A stretch of 64,000 nt of DNA from Sphingobacterium sp. UBA7855 (GTDB lineage: Bacteria > Bacteroidota > Bacteroidia > Sphingobacteriales > Sphingobacteriaceae). Made by a program: the position numbers and the translations under genes. Within the stretch, counting starts at the first letter, position 1; each line of letters starts with the position of its first letter. Location: assembly GCA_002500745.1 (NCBI GenBank), contig DLST01000001.1, forward strand, positions 1 to 64,000. Reading direction: 5' to 3'. Shown here piece after piece: positions 36,007 to 44,608 of the stretch. The notes beneath the pieces are model-generated. The model was not told where the DNA came from. It saw only the letters and a list, made by a program, of their open reading frames with translations, and did not search any database.

Positions 36007-36339
36007 ATGAAAAGATATGTCATGGCCCTGGATCTTGTAGACGATCCACAATTGATCAAGGAATATGAGGATTACCACCGTGAAGTGTGGCCCGAAATAA
36101 AACGCTCGATACTGGATGCAGGAATTCTGCAGATGGAGATCTATCGTTTTGAAAATAGATTGTTTATGAACATGGAGGTTGGCGAAGATTTTTCATTTGA
36201 GAAAAAATCTGCTATGGATGCTGCCAATGAAAAGGTGCAGGAATGGGAACAGCTGATGTGGAAATATCAATCGGCTATTCCGGGGGCACAGCCGGGAGAG
36301 AAATGGGTAATGATGACAAAAATATTTGAATTAGTATAA
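36007..36339 (+). CDS. L-rhamnose/L-fucose mutarotase family protein
   Basis: 110 residues, MKRYVMALDLVDDPQLIKEYEDYHREVWPEI..., of the RhaM-type small alpha/beta barrel (COG3254) that interconverts sugar anomers. The motifs YHREVWPEI and the WMMTKIFEL-like end (EKWVMMTKIFEL) are typical. In the fucose operon it most likely serves L-fucose. Its TAA overlaps the next ATG by one base (TAATG), implying translational coupling. Confidence 0.88.
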   Translation: MKRYVMALDLVDDPQLIKEYEDYHREVWPEIKRSILDAGILQMEIYRFENRLFMNMEVGEDFSFEKKSAMDAANEKVQEWEQLMWKYQSAIPGAQPGEKWVMMTKIFELV

Positions 36340-38000
36340 TGATGGCTATACAACGCTATTTACAGATCCATCCAATGGATAATGTCCTTGTTGCATTACA
36401 GGACTTGGCTGCGGGAACAACGATTCTTTTTGAAGGTAAGGAATTTACATTAAAGCAAGCTGTTGCTGCCAAACATAAATTCACCATTCAACCCATGGAA
36501 CAAGATACGGAGATACTGATGTACGGTGTTCTGGTTGGGAAATTGAACACACCCTTAACGGAAGGTGAACTCATTACCACTGAAAACTTGCGTCATGCTT
36601 CGGAAGATTTTAGAATGGGGAACCGTAAGACAGCTTGGACAAAACCAGATGTTTCTGCATTTAAAGATAAGACGTTCAATGGATTTCACCGTTCAAATGG
36701 GACTGTTGGAACGGCCAATTACTGGTTGGTTATTCCATTGGTTTTTTGCGAAAATAGAAATGTATTGACCTTGAAGGCTGCCTTTGAGGAGAAACTCGGC
36801 TATAAAGTAAAAGCAAATAATTATGTTTCTGAAGTAGAAGATTTGATTGAGCGCTATAAGTCTGGTGCGGACGTTACTGACATTCTTAACCACGAGCTAC
36901 TGGCTAATTCGAGTGCGGGCGAGCACGACCGTCTGTTCAAAAATGTTGATGGAATCAAATTTTTAAATCATGAGATGGGATGCGGTGGAACGCGTATGGA
37001 TTCGGATGCGTTATGTGGTCTTTTGGCTGGTTATATCACACATCCAAATGTGGCAGGGGCAACTGTGTTGAGTTTAGGATGTCAGCATGCGCAGGCTTCT
37101 ATTCTGAAGGCGGAAATTGAAAAACGAAGTCCCGGTTTCGATCGGCCTTTATATGTTTTCGAGCAGCAGAAAGAGGGAACTGAAAGGGAGCTTATGCAAA
37201 AGGCCATCAAAGCAACTTTTGCAGGGATGATGCAAGCCAATCAAAATGAACGCAGACCTGCTCCGCTGGACAAATTGTGTATCGGTTTGGAATGTGGCGG
37301 CTCAGATGGGTTCTCGGGCATCTCTGCCAATCCAGCGCTTGGTTTTGTGTCGGATATTTTGGTGAGCTTGGGTGGCTCTGTGATTTTGGCGGAGTTTCCA
37401 GAGTTATGTGGTGTAGAACAAGAGTTGAGTGATCGTTGTATTGACGAGCCAACAGCAGATCGTTTTATGTCGCTGATGCGTACATACAACGCAAAAGCCG
37501 AAGCTGATGGTTCGGGTTTCTATATGAATCCTTCGCCAGGCAATATTCGTGACGGTTTGATTACAGACGCGATCAAATCTGCAGGTGCTGCCAAAAAAGG
37601 AGGAACATCGCCTGTTATGGCGGTGGTTGATTATCCTGAACTGGCTAACCGCCCGGGATTAAACCTATTATGTACTCCTGGTAACGATGTAGAAAGTACC
37701 ACTGCAGAGGTGGCAGCTGGTGCCAATATCGTCCTTTTTACAACAGGGTTGGGTACGCCTACAGGAAACCCAATCGCTCCAGTAGTCAAGCTTTCGACAA
37801 ATACAAAGACTTTTGAGAAAATGCCGGATATATTGGATCTAAATTGTGGAACTATTATCGAGGGAACAGAAACTATTGAGGAAGCTGCACACCGCATTTT
37901 GGATTATGTGATTGAAGTTGCTTCTGGTAGAATACAACCAAAGGCCGTGCTGTTGGGCCAAGATGATTTCATCCCTTGGCGTCGAGGTGTTTCTTTGTAG
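36339..38000 (+). CDS. UxaA family (altronate/galactarate-type) dehydratase, putative L-fuconate dehydratase
   Basis: 553 residues: an N-terminal SAF domain (about 1-95) and a C-terminal UxaA dehydratase domain. The conserved Cys/His positions are in NHEMGCGGTRMDSD, LGCQHAQA and GLECGGSDGFSGISANP. UxaA enzymes dehydrate sugar acids such as altronate to 2-keto-3-deoxy acids, using iron. Here the partner genes require an L-fuconate dehydratase, and no enolase-superfamily FucD gene is present, so this enzyme is the obvious candidate. That role is inference from context. It is coupled to the mutarotase by a one-base overlap. Confidence 0.85.
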   Translation: MMAIQRYLQIHPMDNVLVALQDLAAGTTILFEGKEFTLKQAVAAKHKFTIQPMEQDTEILMYGVLVGKLNTPLTEGELITTENLRHASEDFRMGNRKTAWTKPDVSAFKDKTFNGFHRSNGTVGTANYWLVIPLVFCENRNVLTLKAAFEEKLGYKVKANNYVSEVEDLIERYKSGADVTDILNHELLANSSAGEHDRLFKNVDGIKFLNHEMGCGGTRMDSDALCGLLAGYITHPNVAGATVLSLGCQHAQASILKAEIEKRSPGFDRPLYVFEQQKEGTERELMQKAIKATFAGMMQANQNERRPAPLDKLCIGLECGGSDGFSGISANPALGFVSDILVSLGGSVILAEFPELCGVEQELSDRCIDEPTADRFMSLMRTYNAKAEADGSGFYMNPSPGNIRDGLITDAIKSAGAAKKGGTSPVMAVVDYPELANRPGLNLLCTPGNDVESTTAEVAAGANIVLFTTGLGTPTGNPIAPVVKLSTNTKTFEKMPDILDLNCGTIIEGTETIEEAAHRILDYVIEVASGRIQPKAVLLGQDDFIPWRRGVSL

Positions 38001-38050
38001 TTGGATATCATGAGTTTATTGGAAATCAAATGACAACTAATCATTTACAT

Positions 38051-39364
38051 ATGAAACTTAAGCATGTAATCTTTTGTTTGGCCTTGCTAATCGGATCTTT
38101 ATCTGCGAGCTATAGCCAACAACATGATCAACCGAGTTCCGAAAATTTGAAAAATAGGGAATGGTTCGCACAATCCCGGTTTGGAGTATTTATCCATTGG
38201 GGGGTATATAGTGTGCTGGGAGATGGTGAGTGGGTCATGAATAATCAGAATATCAGTTTGGATGAATATGCGCTCTTACCTAAATTTTTTAATCCGATTT
38301 CTTTTGATGCAAAGGAATGGGCAAAGTTGTTTAAACAGGCCGGAGCAAAGTATATCACCTTTACCACGAGACACCATGATGGCTTTTCGATGTGGAATAG
38401 CCAGGTTTCCGACTACAATGTGGTTAAGAAATCTCCTTTCAAACGGGATATCGTAAAAGAATTGGTGGAAGCCTGTCGCGCGGAAGGGATAAAAGTGATG
38501 TTCTATTATTCGCTTTTAGATTGGCACCGGGATGATTATTTGCCTGTGGGTAAGACGGGGGGCGGTATTGCAGGTCGGGAATCAACAAAAGGTGACTGGA
38601 ATCATTATATACAGTTTATGAAAAGCCAATTGACCGAACTTTTGAGCAACTATGGCACGATCGATGGAATCTGGTTTGATGGTCATTGGGACAAGCCCAA
38701 TGAAGATTGGCATTTCAAAGAGATCTATGAACTGATTCATACGTTACAGCCACAATGTTTGGTCGGGAACAATCATCATCTAGCTCCATTTGAAGGAGAA
38801 GATTTTCAGATGTTCGAACGCGATTTACCTGGAGAGAATACCACTGGGTTTGGCACGAATGCACGTGATGTTGGGAAGTTACCGAAGGAAGTCTGTGGAA
38901 CAATTGCTGGATCGTGGGGATTTGAGCTGAAAGATCGGACACGTAAATCATTTCAGGAAGTACTGAAATACCTGGTCAAGGCAGCTGGTCATGGCTCCAA
39001 TTTATTGCTCAATGTAGGTCCCATGCCCAATGGTGAGATTCAGGACTATCAGCAGGAGCGTTTGAAAGAGCTTGGAAAATGGCTATCGGTATATGGTGAA
39101 ACAATCTATGGAACAGAAGGGGGAGCGGTGCCGCCAACAGAGGATTATGCGTTGACAAAAAAAGGAAATCAGGTGTATCTACATGTGTTTAAAACGGATA
39201 AAAAGGAATTGTTGATCAATAACCTGCCTTATCAGGTGAAAAAAGTAAGCACATTTATCGGAAAGAAAGAGATTAAGTTTAATTATAAGAACAATAGTCT
39301 ACGCGTGGATTTGCCAACATCGACAGATGAAGCAGATTTGGTATTGACATTAACAATTAAGTAA
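38051..39364 (+). CDS. Alpha-L-fucosidase (GH29)
   Basis: 437 residues from the ATG at 38051 (MKLKHVIFCLALLIG), which gives a clear signal peptide cut near ASYSQQ; a longer frame from a TTG at 37976 overlaps the previous gene. The GH29 motifs are FGVFIHWGVYSV, FTTRHHDGFSMWNS and the nucleophile D210 in GIWFDGHWD, then NVGPMPNGEI. A short C-terminal beta domain follows. It releases L-fucose from glycans in the periplasm or outside, feeding the importer. The acid/base residue is not conserved well enough in this family to name. Confidence 0.93.
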   Translation: MKLKHVIFCLALLIGSLSASYSQQHDQPSSENLKNREWFAQSRFGVFIHWGVYSVLGDGEWVMNNQNISLDEYALLPKFFNPISFDAKEWAKLFKQAGAKYITFTTRHHDGFSMWNSQVSDYNVVKKSPFKRDIVKELVEACRAEGIKVMFYYSLLDWHRDDYLPVGKTGGGIAGRESTKGDWNHYIQFMKSQLTELLSNYGTIDGIWFDGHWDKPNEDWHFKEIYELIHTLQPQCLVGNNHHLAPFEGEDFQMFERDLPGENTTGFGTNARDVGKLPKEVCGTIAGSWGFELKDRTRKSFQEVLKYLVKAAGHGSNLLLNVGPMPNGEIQDYQQERLKELGKWLSVYGETIYGTEGGAVPPTEDYALTKKGNQVYLHVFKTDKKELLINNLPYQVKKVSTFIGKKEIKFNYKNNSLRVDLPTSTDEADLVLTLTIK

Positions 39365-39366
39365 AA

Positions 39367-40131
39367 ATGGGAAAGTTAGAACAAAAAGTAGCTGTTATTA
39401 CAGGGGGAGGGAGTGGGATAGGCCGTGCCATCAGTTTGCAATTTGCTGCAGAAGGAGCAAAAGTTCATATTTTGGATTTAAATGAAGAGGGGGGCGAGGC
39501 TGTGGTTACCGAGATCGTGTCTTTAGGAGGACAGGCTGTCCTTCACCGATGCAATGTAACTGATCAGCAAGAAATTAGTTCTATAGCACAAAATATCGGA
39601 AAAATTGATATTTTAGTAAATAATGCTGGCATTGCTCATGTGGGTAATTTGGAAAATTGTCAATCAGAAGATTTTGACCGTGTTTTTAATGTGAATGTCA
39701 AAGGTGCTTATCATGCCTTGTCTGCTGTTGTACCTATAATGAAAGCGCAAGGTTCAGGAGCAATCCTTAATCTCGCTTCAATTGCTGCATGGGTGGGTAT
39801 CACGGACCGTTTTGCTTATTCGATGAGTAAGGGCGCTATCCATGCGATGTCGATGTCTGTTGCGCGGGATTATATGGCCTATGGGATCCGTTGCAATAGC
39901 ATTTCGCCTGCACGCGTGCATACCCCGTTTGTGGATGGATTTATCGCAAAAAATTATCCGGGCAAAGAGGACGAGATGTTTGAAAAGTTATCGGCAAGCC
40001 AGCCAATAGGCCGTATGGCACAACCGGAGGAAATTGCAAAATTAGCGCTCTTTCTGTGCAGCGATGATGCAGCCTTTATTACCGGAAATGACTACCCGAT
40101 TGATGGTGGTTTTATTAAATTGAATAATTAA
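39367..40131 (+). CDS. SDR dehydrogenase, putative 2-keto-3-deoxy-L-fuconate dehydrogenase
   Basis: 254 residues. The NAD-binding motif is TGGGSGIG (12-19), NNAG is at 85-88, and the catalytic S138, Y151 and K155 (YSMSK) are intact. The motif SPARVHTPFVDGFIAKNYPG resembles the sugar-acid SDR group that oxidises 2-keto-3-deoxy-L-fuconate to the 2,4-diketo acid. It starts 2 bases after the fucosidase stop and precedes the FAH hydrolase that would cleave its product. The specific substrate is assigned from this order. Confidence 0.85.
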   Translation: MGKLEQKVAVITGGGSGIGRAISLQFAAEGAKVHILDLNEEGGEAVVTEIVSLGGQAVLHRCNVTDQQEISSIAQNIGKIDILVNNAGIAHVGNLENCQSEDFDRVFNVNVKGAYHALSAVVPIMKAQGSGAILNLASIAAWVGITDRFAYSMSKGAIHAMSMSVARDYMAYGIRCNSISPARVHTPFVDGFIAKNYPGKEDEMFEKLSASQPIGRMAQPEEIAKLALFLCSDDAAFITGNDYPIDGGFIKLNN

Positions 40132-40171
40132 TAAGCTAAAAATAAATATCTATTATCTCAATACTATAAAC

Positions 40172-41029
40172 ATGAAATTAATACGTTTTGGAGCTCAAGG
40201 CAAAGAGAAGATCGGTGTTCAGATCGATGGCGTAAATTACGATGTAAGCGCATTTGGCGGTGACTATGATGAACAGTTCTTTGCAGAGAATGGTATAGCC
40301 CGTTTAGAAGAATTTGTAAAAGCAAATGATGGTAAGTTAATTGAAGTTCCCCAAAGCGAACGTATAGGAGCACCATTTGCCCGCCCATCCAAAATTGTTT
40401 GTATTGGATTAAATTATTTAGATCATGCCAAGGAAACAAATGCTCCTATTCCGGCCGAACCAATCATCTTCTTGAAATCGACCACATCGTTGATTGGTCC
40501 ATATGACGAGGTAATGATTCCCAAAGACTCGTTAAAGACCGATTGGGAAGTGGAATTTTGTATTGTGATCGGTAAGAAAGCATCGTATGTAGAAGAAGGT
40601 GAAGCGTTGGACTATGTCGCTGGTTATGTATTACACAACGATGTTTCTGAGCGTGAATATCAGCTGGAACGCGGTGGTACATGGGATAAAGGAAAAGGAT
40701 GTGATACTTTTGCACCTATGGGACCTTTTATGGCGACAAAAGAGGAGATCAAAGATATCAACAACGTACGTCTGTGGTTAAAGGTAAACGGAAAAACCTA
40801 TCAAGATGGAAATACGAAAGATCTGATCTTTTCAGTAGCACATGTTGTATCGTATGTATCTCAATTTATGACCCTGTTGCCTGGCGACGTTATATCAACA
40901 GGCACACCTGCAGGAGTAGGTCTAGGGTTTAATCCGCCTATTTATTTGAAGCCTGGCGATGTGATCGAATTAGGAGCTGATGGTCTTGGTGAATCCCGTC
41001 AGACAGTTGTCGCCTATTCAAAAAACTAA
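40172..41029 (+). CDS. FAH family hydrolase, putative 2,4-diketo-3-deoxy-L-fuconate hydrolase
   Basis: 285 residues of the fumarylacetoacetate hydrolase family. The metal-binding acidic residues lie in DWEVEFCIVIG and NDVSEREYQ, and the C-terminal pattern STGTPAGVGLG is typical. In the oxidative fucose route such enzymes split the diketo acid into pyruvate and L-lactate. The family also covers other diketo-acid hydrolases; the choice rests on the operon. The next gene (lactonase) follows closely. Confidence 0.88.
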   Translation: MKLIRFGAQGKEKIGVQIDGVNYDVSAFGGDYDEQFFAENGIARLEEFVKANDGKLIEVPQSERIGAPFARPSKIVCIGLNYLDHAKETNAPIPAEPIIFLKSTTSLIGPYDEVMIPKDSLKTDWEVEFCIVIGKKASYVEEGEALDYVAGYVLHNDVSEREYQLERGGTWDKGKGCDTFAPMGPFMATKEEIKDINNVRLWLKVNGKTYQDGNTKDLIFSVAHVVSYVSQFMTLLPGDVISTGTPAGVGLGFNPPIYLKPGDVIELGADGLGESRQTVVAYSKN

Positions 41030-41053
41030 TTGCTCACAAGTTTTCTTTTCATT

Positions 41054-41881
41054 ATGCGTATAGATACCCATCAGCATTTCTGGAAATTCGATCCGATTAG
41101 ATATAGTTGGATCACAGAAGAAATGCAAGTTATAAAACGTGATTTTACCCCTTTAGATATTCAGTTCCTGCTGGAGCGGAATGGATTTGGCGGAAGCATT
41201 GCTGTTCAGGCGCAAGAATCTGACGAGGAAACTGCTTATTTGGTTCAATTGGCCCGCGATTACTCTTTTATAAAAGGGGTTGTGGGCTGGATCGATCTTC
41301 AGGCCCAAGATATCCGCCAACAATTGGAAGCGTATCAGTCGACTGCAGTCATCAAAGGATTTCGTCATATTGTTGAAGGGGAAGCGGATCCCGATTTTCT
41401 TATCCGTCCGGCAGTCTTAAATGGGCTGAAAGCTTTGGCGGACTATGGTTACACGTATGATCTGCTTATTCGCCCACGTCATTACGCTTCAACGCTGGCT
41501 TGTGTACGACAAAATCCCGAACTCCAGTTTGTGTTGGATCATATTGCAAAGCCGCCCATCAAATCAAAGGAATTTGATGAGTGGGCCGTATTTATTGATG
41601 CGCTTGCCGCTTTTCCGAATGTCGTATGCAAAGTTTCGGGGCTAGCTACAGAGGCCGATTGGGAGGGGTGGAAGCTGGATGATTTCAAACAATACGTGGA
41701 ACACATATTTTTATGTTTTGGAAAGAAACGTATCATGTATGGATCAGATTGGCCCGTATGCCTTCTAGCAGCATCTTATGAGGAGAGTATTGCCATCGTC
41801 GAAAATAAATTGGGGCAATTTACAGCTGCAGAAAAGAATGCCTTTTGGGCGGAGAACGCTATACGTGTGTATAATCTTTAA
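41054..41881 (+). CDS. Amidohydrolase family protein, putative L-fuconolactonase
   Basis: 275 residues from the ATG at 41054 (MRIDTHQHFWKFD); the frame is open a little further upstream without homology. TIM-barrel amidohydrolase of the COG3618 lactonase group: DTHQHFW gives the first two metal His, with the later His in FRHIV and DHIAKPP and the Asp in YGSDWP. These enzymes open L-fucono-1,5-lactone or related lactones. It fits between fucose dehydrogenase and the dehydratase of the pathway. Confidence 0.88.
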   Translation: MRIDTHQHFWKFDPIRYSWITEEMQVIKRDFTPLDIQFLLERNGFGGSIAVQAQESDEETAYLVQLARDYSFIKGVVGWIDLQAQDIRQQLEAYQSTAVIKGFRHIVEGEADPDFLIRPAVLNGLKALADYGYTYDLLIRPRHYASTLACVRQNPELQFVLDHIAKPPIKSKEFDEWAVFIDALAAFPNVVCKVSGLATEADWEGWKLDDFKQYVEHIFLCFGKKRIMYGSDWPVCLLAASYEESIAIVENKLGQFTAAEKNAFWAENAIRVYNL

Positions 41882-41893
41882 CAAATAAAAGCG

Positions 41894-41935
41894 TCAGCAT
41901 GTTATCAGTACGAAAAATAGCATGCTGAAGTTTTT
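41894..41935 (+). terminator. Weak terminator-like hairpin
   Basis: TCAGCATG (41894-41901) and CATGCTGA (41921-41928) pair around a long loop of 19 bases, followed shortly by TTTTT. It may attenuate transcription between the lactonase and the last fucose gene. Confidence 0.35.
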
Positions 41936-42061
41936 GTTGGTCATGAAGCCAGATAATGAGCCGAATGACGTCACTATAAATTAATCGATAACCAGTGAAA
42001 CAAGTTCATTGTTGCGAATGTTAACCACAATCAATGAATCAAACCATTCAATAAAAGTATT

Positions 42062-42853
42062 ATGGATCTTCATTTAAAAGATAAAGTTATTATTGTTACC
42101 GGCGGAGCAAAAGGCATCGGACGCGCAGTAGTCCACGCTTTGGCTAAAGAACAGGCTATTCCGGTCATTGTTGGCCGTAAGCAGGTCGATAATGAAAAAG
42201 TAAAGGCAGAAATCCAACAGTTTGGTATTGAGGCACTCTGTATTGAAGCAGAGTTGTCCAGGCCCGAAGATTGTGAAAAGGCGGTCCAAAAGACATTGGA
42301 AGTGTACGGTCGCATTGATGGTTTGGTGAACAATGCTGGACAGAATGACGGTGTTGGACTAGCATCTGGAAATTACGAAAAATTTGTTGCTTCGTTGCAC
42401 AAGAACTTAATTCACTATTACCTCATGGCACATCATGCTTTGGATGCATTGAAAGCATCGAAGGGCAGTATCGTTAATATTTCTTCCAAAACTGGCGAAA
42501 CAGGTCAAGGCAACACCTCAGCCTATGCGGCATCCAATGGCGGACGTAATGCACTTACACGGGAATGGGCTGTAGAACTGTTGCCTTACTCGATCCGTGT
42601 AAATGCTATTATCGTAGCTGAATGCGCAACACCCCAATACGATACCTGGATTCAGACCTTAGCGAATCCAGAAGAGACATTGAAAAAGATAACCGATCGC
42701 ATTCCATTAGGGCATCGGATGACAACAGCTGCGGAAATTGCCGATACAACAGTCTTTTTGCTTTCCGATAAGTCGAGCCATACAACGGGACAGTTGATTC
42801 ATGTCGATGGTGGGTATGTGCATCTAGACCGATCAATTATCGCTGAATCGTAA
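42062..42853 (+). CDS. SDR family L-fucose dehydrogenase-like protein with YxxxN motif
   Basis: 263 residues. The cofactor motif is TGGAKGIG (13-20), NNAG is at 90-93, and the active-site Ser is at 141-142. The Tyr155 motif reads YAASN: residue 159 is Asn (codon AAT) instead of the catalytic Lys of almost all SDRs. The following GRNALTREWAVELL and the C-terminal HTTGQLIHVDGGYVHLDR fit the L-fucose dehydrogenase subgroup. In the pathway it would oxidise L-fucose to fuconolactone. It lies 180 bases after the lactonase and may have its own promoter. The Asn may be a lineage trait, since the rest of the protein is intact. Confidence 0.85.
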   Translation: MDLHLKDKVIIVTGGAKGIGRAVVHALAKEQAIPVIVGRKQVDNEKVKAEIQQFGIEALCIEAELSRPEDCEKAVQKTLEVYGRIDGLVNNAGQNDGVGLASGNYEKFVASLHKNLIHYYLMAHHALDALKASKGSIVNISSKTGETGQGNTSAYAASNGGRNALTREWAVELLPYSIRVNAIIVAECATPQYDTWIQTLANPEETLKKITDRIPLGHRMTTAAEIADTTVFLLSDKSSHTTGQLIHVDGGYVHLDRSIIAES

Positions 42854-42876
42854 GAAACCGTTGTGTATTCTTAAAA

Positions 42877-42911
42877 CAAAAAAAGCTTGTTCAGATGAAC
42901 AAGCTTTTTTT
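42877..42911. terminator. Bidirectional terminator between the fucose locus and tRNA-Phe
   Basis: AAAAGCTTGTTC (42881-42892) and GAACAAGCTTTT (42897-42908) pair around AGAT, with A-runs to the left and T-runs to the right. It ends the fucose operon on the plus strand and the tRNA transcript on the minus strand. Confidence 0.9.
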
Positions 42912-42912
42912 G

Positions 42913-42985
42913 TGGTGCCACCTGGGTTCGAACCAGGGACACAAGGATTTTCAGTCCTTTGCTCTACCAGCTGAGCTATGGCACC
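42913..42985 (-). tRNA. tRNA-Phe (anticodon GAA), copy 2
   Basis: The minus strand gives a 73-base cloverleaf: acceptor GGTGCCA paired with TGGCACC, D arm AGCTCAGCTGGTAGAGC, anticodon arm AAGGA CTGAAAA TCCTT, T arm CCTGG TTCGAAC CCAGG. No CCA is encoded. It is the downstream member of a tandem pair with an identical sequence. Confidence 0.96.
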
Positions 42986-43027
42986 AGTTGACCTTTTATT
43001 TAAATCTGTGATCATCAGATTGAAGCG

Positions 43028-43100
43028 TGGTGCCACCTGGGTTCGAACCAGGGACACAAGGATTTTCAGTCCTTTGCTCTACCAGCTGAGCTATGGCACC
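43028..43100 (-). tRNA. tRNA-Phe (anticodon GAA), copy 1
   Basis: Identical over 73 bases to the gene at 42913-42985, with a 42-base spacer between the two. It is nearest the promoter, so both are probably processed from one transcript that ends at the terminator near 42900. Confidence 0.96.
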
Positions 43101-43135
43101 GCTTTTTGCTATGGGTTTGTTCCCCTATTGCGATG

Positions 43136-43143
43136 CAAATATA
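43136..43143 (-). promoter_or_regulatory. Putative -7 box of the tRNA-Phe pair
   Basis: On the minus strand this reads TAtaTTTG, a perfect Bacteroidota -7 element, 35 bases before the first tRNA base. A TTTA about 18 bases further upstream may be a degenerate -33 box. Confidence 0.5.
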
Positions 43144-43262
43144 GTCTGATAATTTGAATTCTAAAACTTTTATGCAGATTATTTTCGCACTTTTTTCGAA
43201 CATGTTGATTTTGATCGAGATAAAATTACAAGAAACTAACATAGAGAAAAAGGAATAAGCTG

Positions 43263-43270
43263 TATCTTTG
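43263..43270 (+). promoter_or_regulatory. Putative -7 box of mnmA
   Basis: TAtcTTTG, a perfect match, 17 bases before the mnmA ATG. It predicts a very short leader of roughly 10-13 bases. No -33 TTTG is found at the usual distance. Confidence 0.45.
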
Positions 43271-43287
43271 CATTTCAATAAATAGAG

Positions 43288-44379
43288 ATGAGTAAAAGAG
43301 GAAGAGTTTTAGTTGCAATGAGTGGAGGGGTAGATAGCTCCGTTGCTTCTGTTATGCTCCACGAACAGGGATATGAGGTTATCGGTATCACGATGAAGAC
43401 GTGGGATTATGCATCCGCAGGTGGTTCATCGAAAGAGACCGGATGTTGTAGCCTTGATAGCATCAATGACGCCCGCACATTAGCCGTAAACTATGGTTTC
43501 CCGCACTATATATTAGATATACGCGACGAGTTTGGAGACTTTGTAATTGATAATTTTGTTGAAGAATATATTGCTGGTCGGACGCCGAACCCATGTGTAT
43601 TGTGTAATACACATATCAAGTGGGAGGCTTTAATGAAACGTGCTGACAAATTGGACTGTGAATTTATCGCTACCGGCCACTATGCCAATATTCGCATGCA
43701 CGACAATGGCCGCTATGTGATATCAAAAGGTAAGGATGAAAATAAAGATCAATCTTACGTTCTATGGGGCGTTTCACAAGAGAATCTTGCGCGCACCCAG
43801 TTTCCATTAGGATCTTTCACGAAAAAGGAAATTCGTCAGATGGCCTTGGATATGGGACAAAAGGAACTGGCCAATAAGTCGGAGAGTTATGAAATCTGTT
43901 TCGTACCTGACAACGACTACCGTGCTTTTCTGAGACACAAAGTACCTACTTTGGATCAACAGATTGGTCCGGGTAATTTTATCCTTTCCGATGGTACCGT
44001 CGTCGGTCAACATATTGGCTACCCTTATTTCACTATTGGTCAACGCAAGGGATTAGGTATCGCGTTGGGTAAACCGATGTTTGTGATCGAAATCCTTCCA
44101 GAGAGTAATACGGTGGTATTGGGTGAAGAACATGAACTTGAAAAGTCACATGCCTATGTTCGCAATGTGAATTTTGTGAAATATGCCGGACTGGATCAAC
44201 CGATGGAAGCCATCTCAAAAGTGCGTTATAAAGATTCCGGTGCATTGTCTACCATTTCGCAAGAAGGAGATAAAGTCCGCATCGACTTTGTGCATAATGT
44301 AAAAGGTATTGCTCCAGGGCAATCGGCCGTTTTCTATGAAGGCAATGATCTACTCGGTGGTGGTTTCTTAATGAAATAA
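43288..44379 (+). CDS. mnmA: tRNA-specific 2-thiouridylase MnmA
   Basis: 363 residues. It puts the 2-thio group on U34 of tRNA-Lys, -Glu and -Gln. The PP-loop ATP site is SGGVDSS (12-18). The catalytic Cys103 lies in NPCVLCN (C103/C106) and its partner Cys204 in SYEICFVPD, so the persulfide mechanism is intact. The C-terminal beta-barrel region includes GQRKGLGIA. The length is normal. Divergent from the tRNA-Phe pair; followed by an intrinsic terminator. Confidence 0.97.
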   Translation: MSKRGRVLVAMSGGVDSSVASVMLHEQGYEVIGITMKTWDYASAGGSSKETGCCSLDSINDARTLAVNYGFPHYILDIRDEFGDFVIDNFVEEYIAGRTPNPCVLCNTHIKWEALMKRADKLDCEFIATGHYANIRMHDNGRYVISKGKDENKDQSYVLWGVSQENLARTQFPLGSFTKKEIRQMALDMGQKELANKSESYEICFVPDNDYRAFLRHKVPTLDQQIGPGNFILSDGTVVGQHIGYPYFTIGQRKGLGIALGKPMFVIEILPESNTVVLGEEHELEKSHAYVRNVNFVKYAGLDQPMEAISKVRYKDSGALSTISQEGDKVRIDFVHNVKGIAPGQSAVFYEGNDLLGGGFLMK

Positions 44380-44414
44380 GAAGAAGCTGGATTGAGATCT
44401 AGCATAAGAATTTT

Positions 44415-44451
44415 AATCCCTATACTGTAACGGCAGTATAGGGATTTTTTT
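44415..44451 (+). terminator. Terminator after mnmA
   Basis: AATCCCTATACTG (44415-44427) pairs perfectly with CAGTATAGGGATT (44434-44446), followed by further T residues. Strong intrinsic terminator. Confidence 0.92.
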
Positions 44452-44573
44452 ATCCATTCTATATGCTATCCATTAAATTTACTATCGCGTTGGTGAGTTT
44501 GATCGGCTTATTTAATAGCATTTTTTGGTTTTATACCTGAAGCTTAAGAGTTCAAATAACTATCAACCTTTTT

Positions 44574-44604
44574 TTTGTTTTTACTAAAATAATTAGTAAT
44601 TTTA
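44574..44604 (+). promoter_or_regulatory. Promoter placing the transcription start at the start codon
   Basis: TTTG (44574-44577), a 19-base spacer and TAatTTTa (44597-44604) match the Bacteroidota consensus in spacing. The next ATG begins at 44609, only 4 bases on, so the expected transcript would be leaderless. Confidence 0.5.
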
Positions 44605-44608
44605 ACCT

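Noticed and set aside
42833..43278. Two minus-strand open frames (42833-43057 and 43066-43278) across the tRNA-Phe pair
   Set aside because: They read through the tRNA genes; the peptide pieces are translated tRNA sequence.
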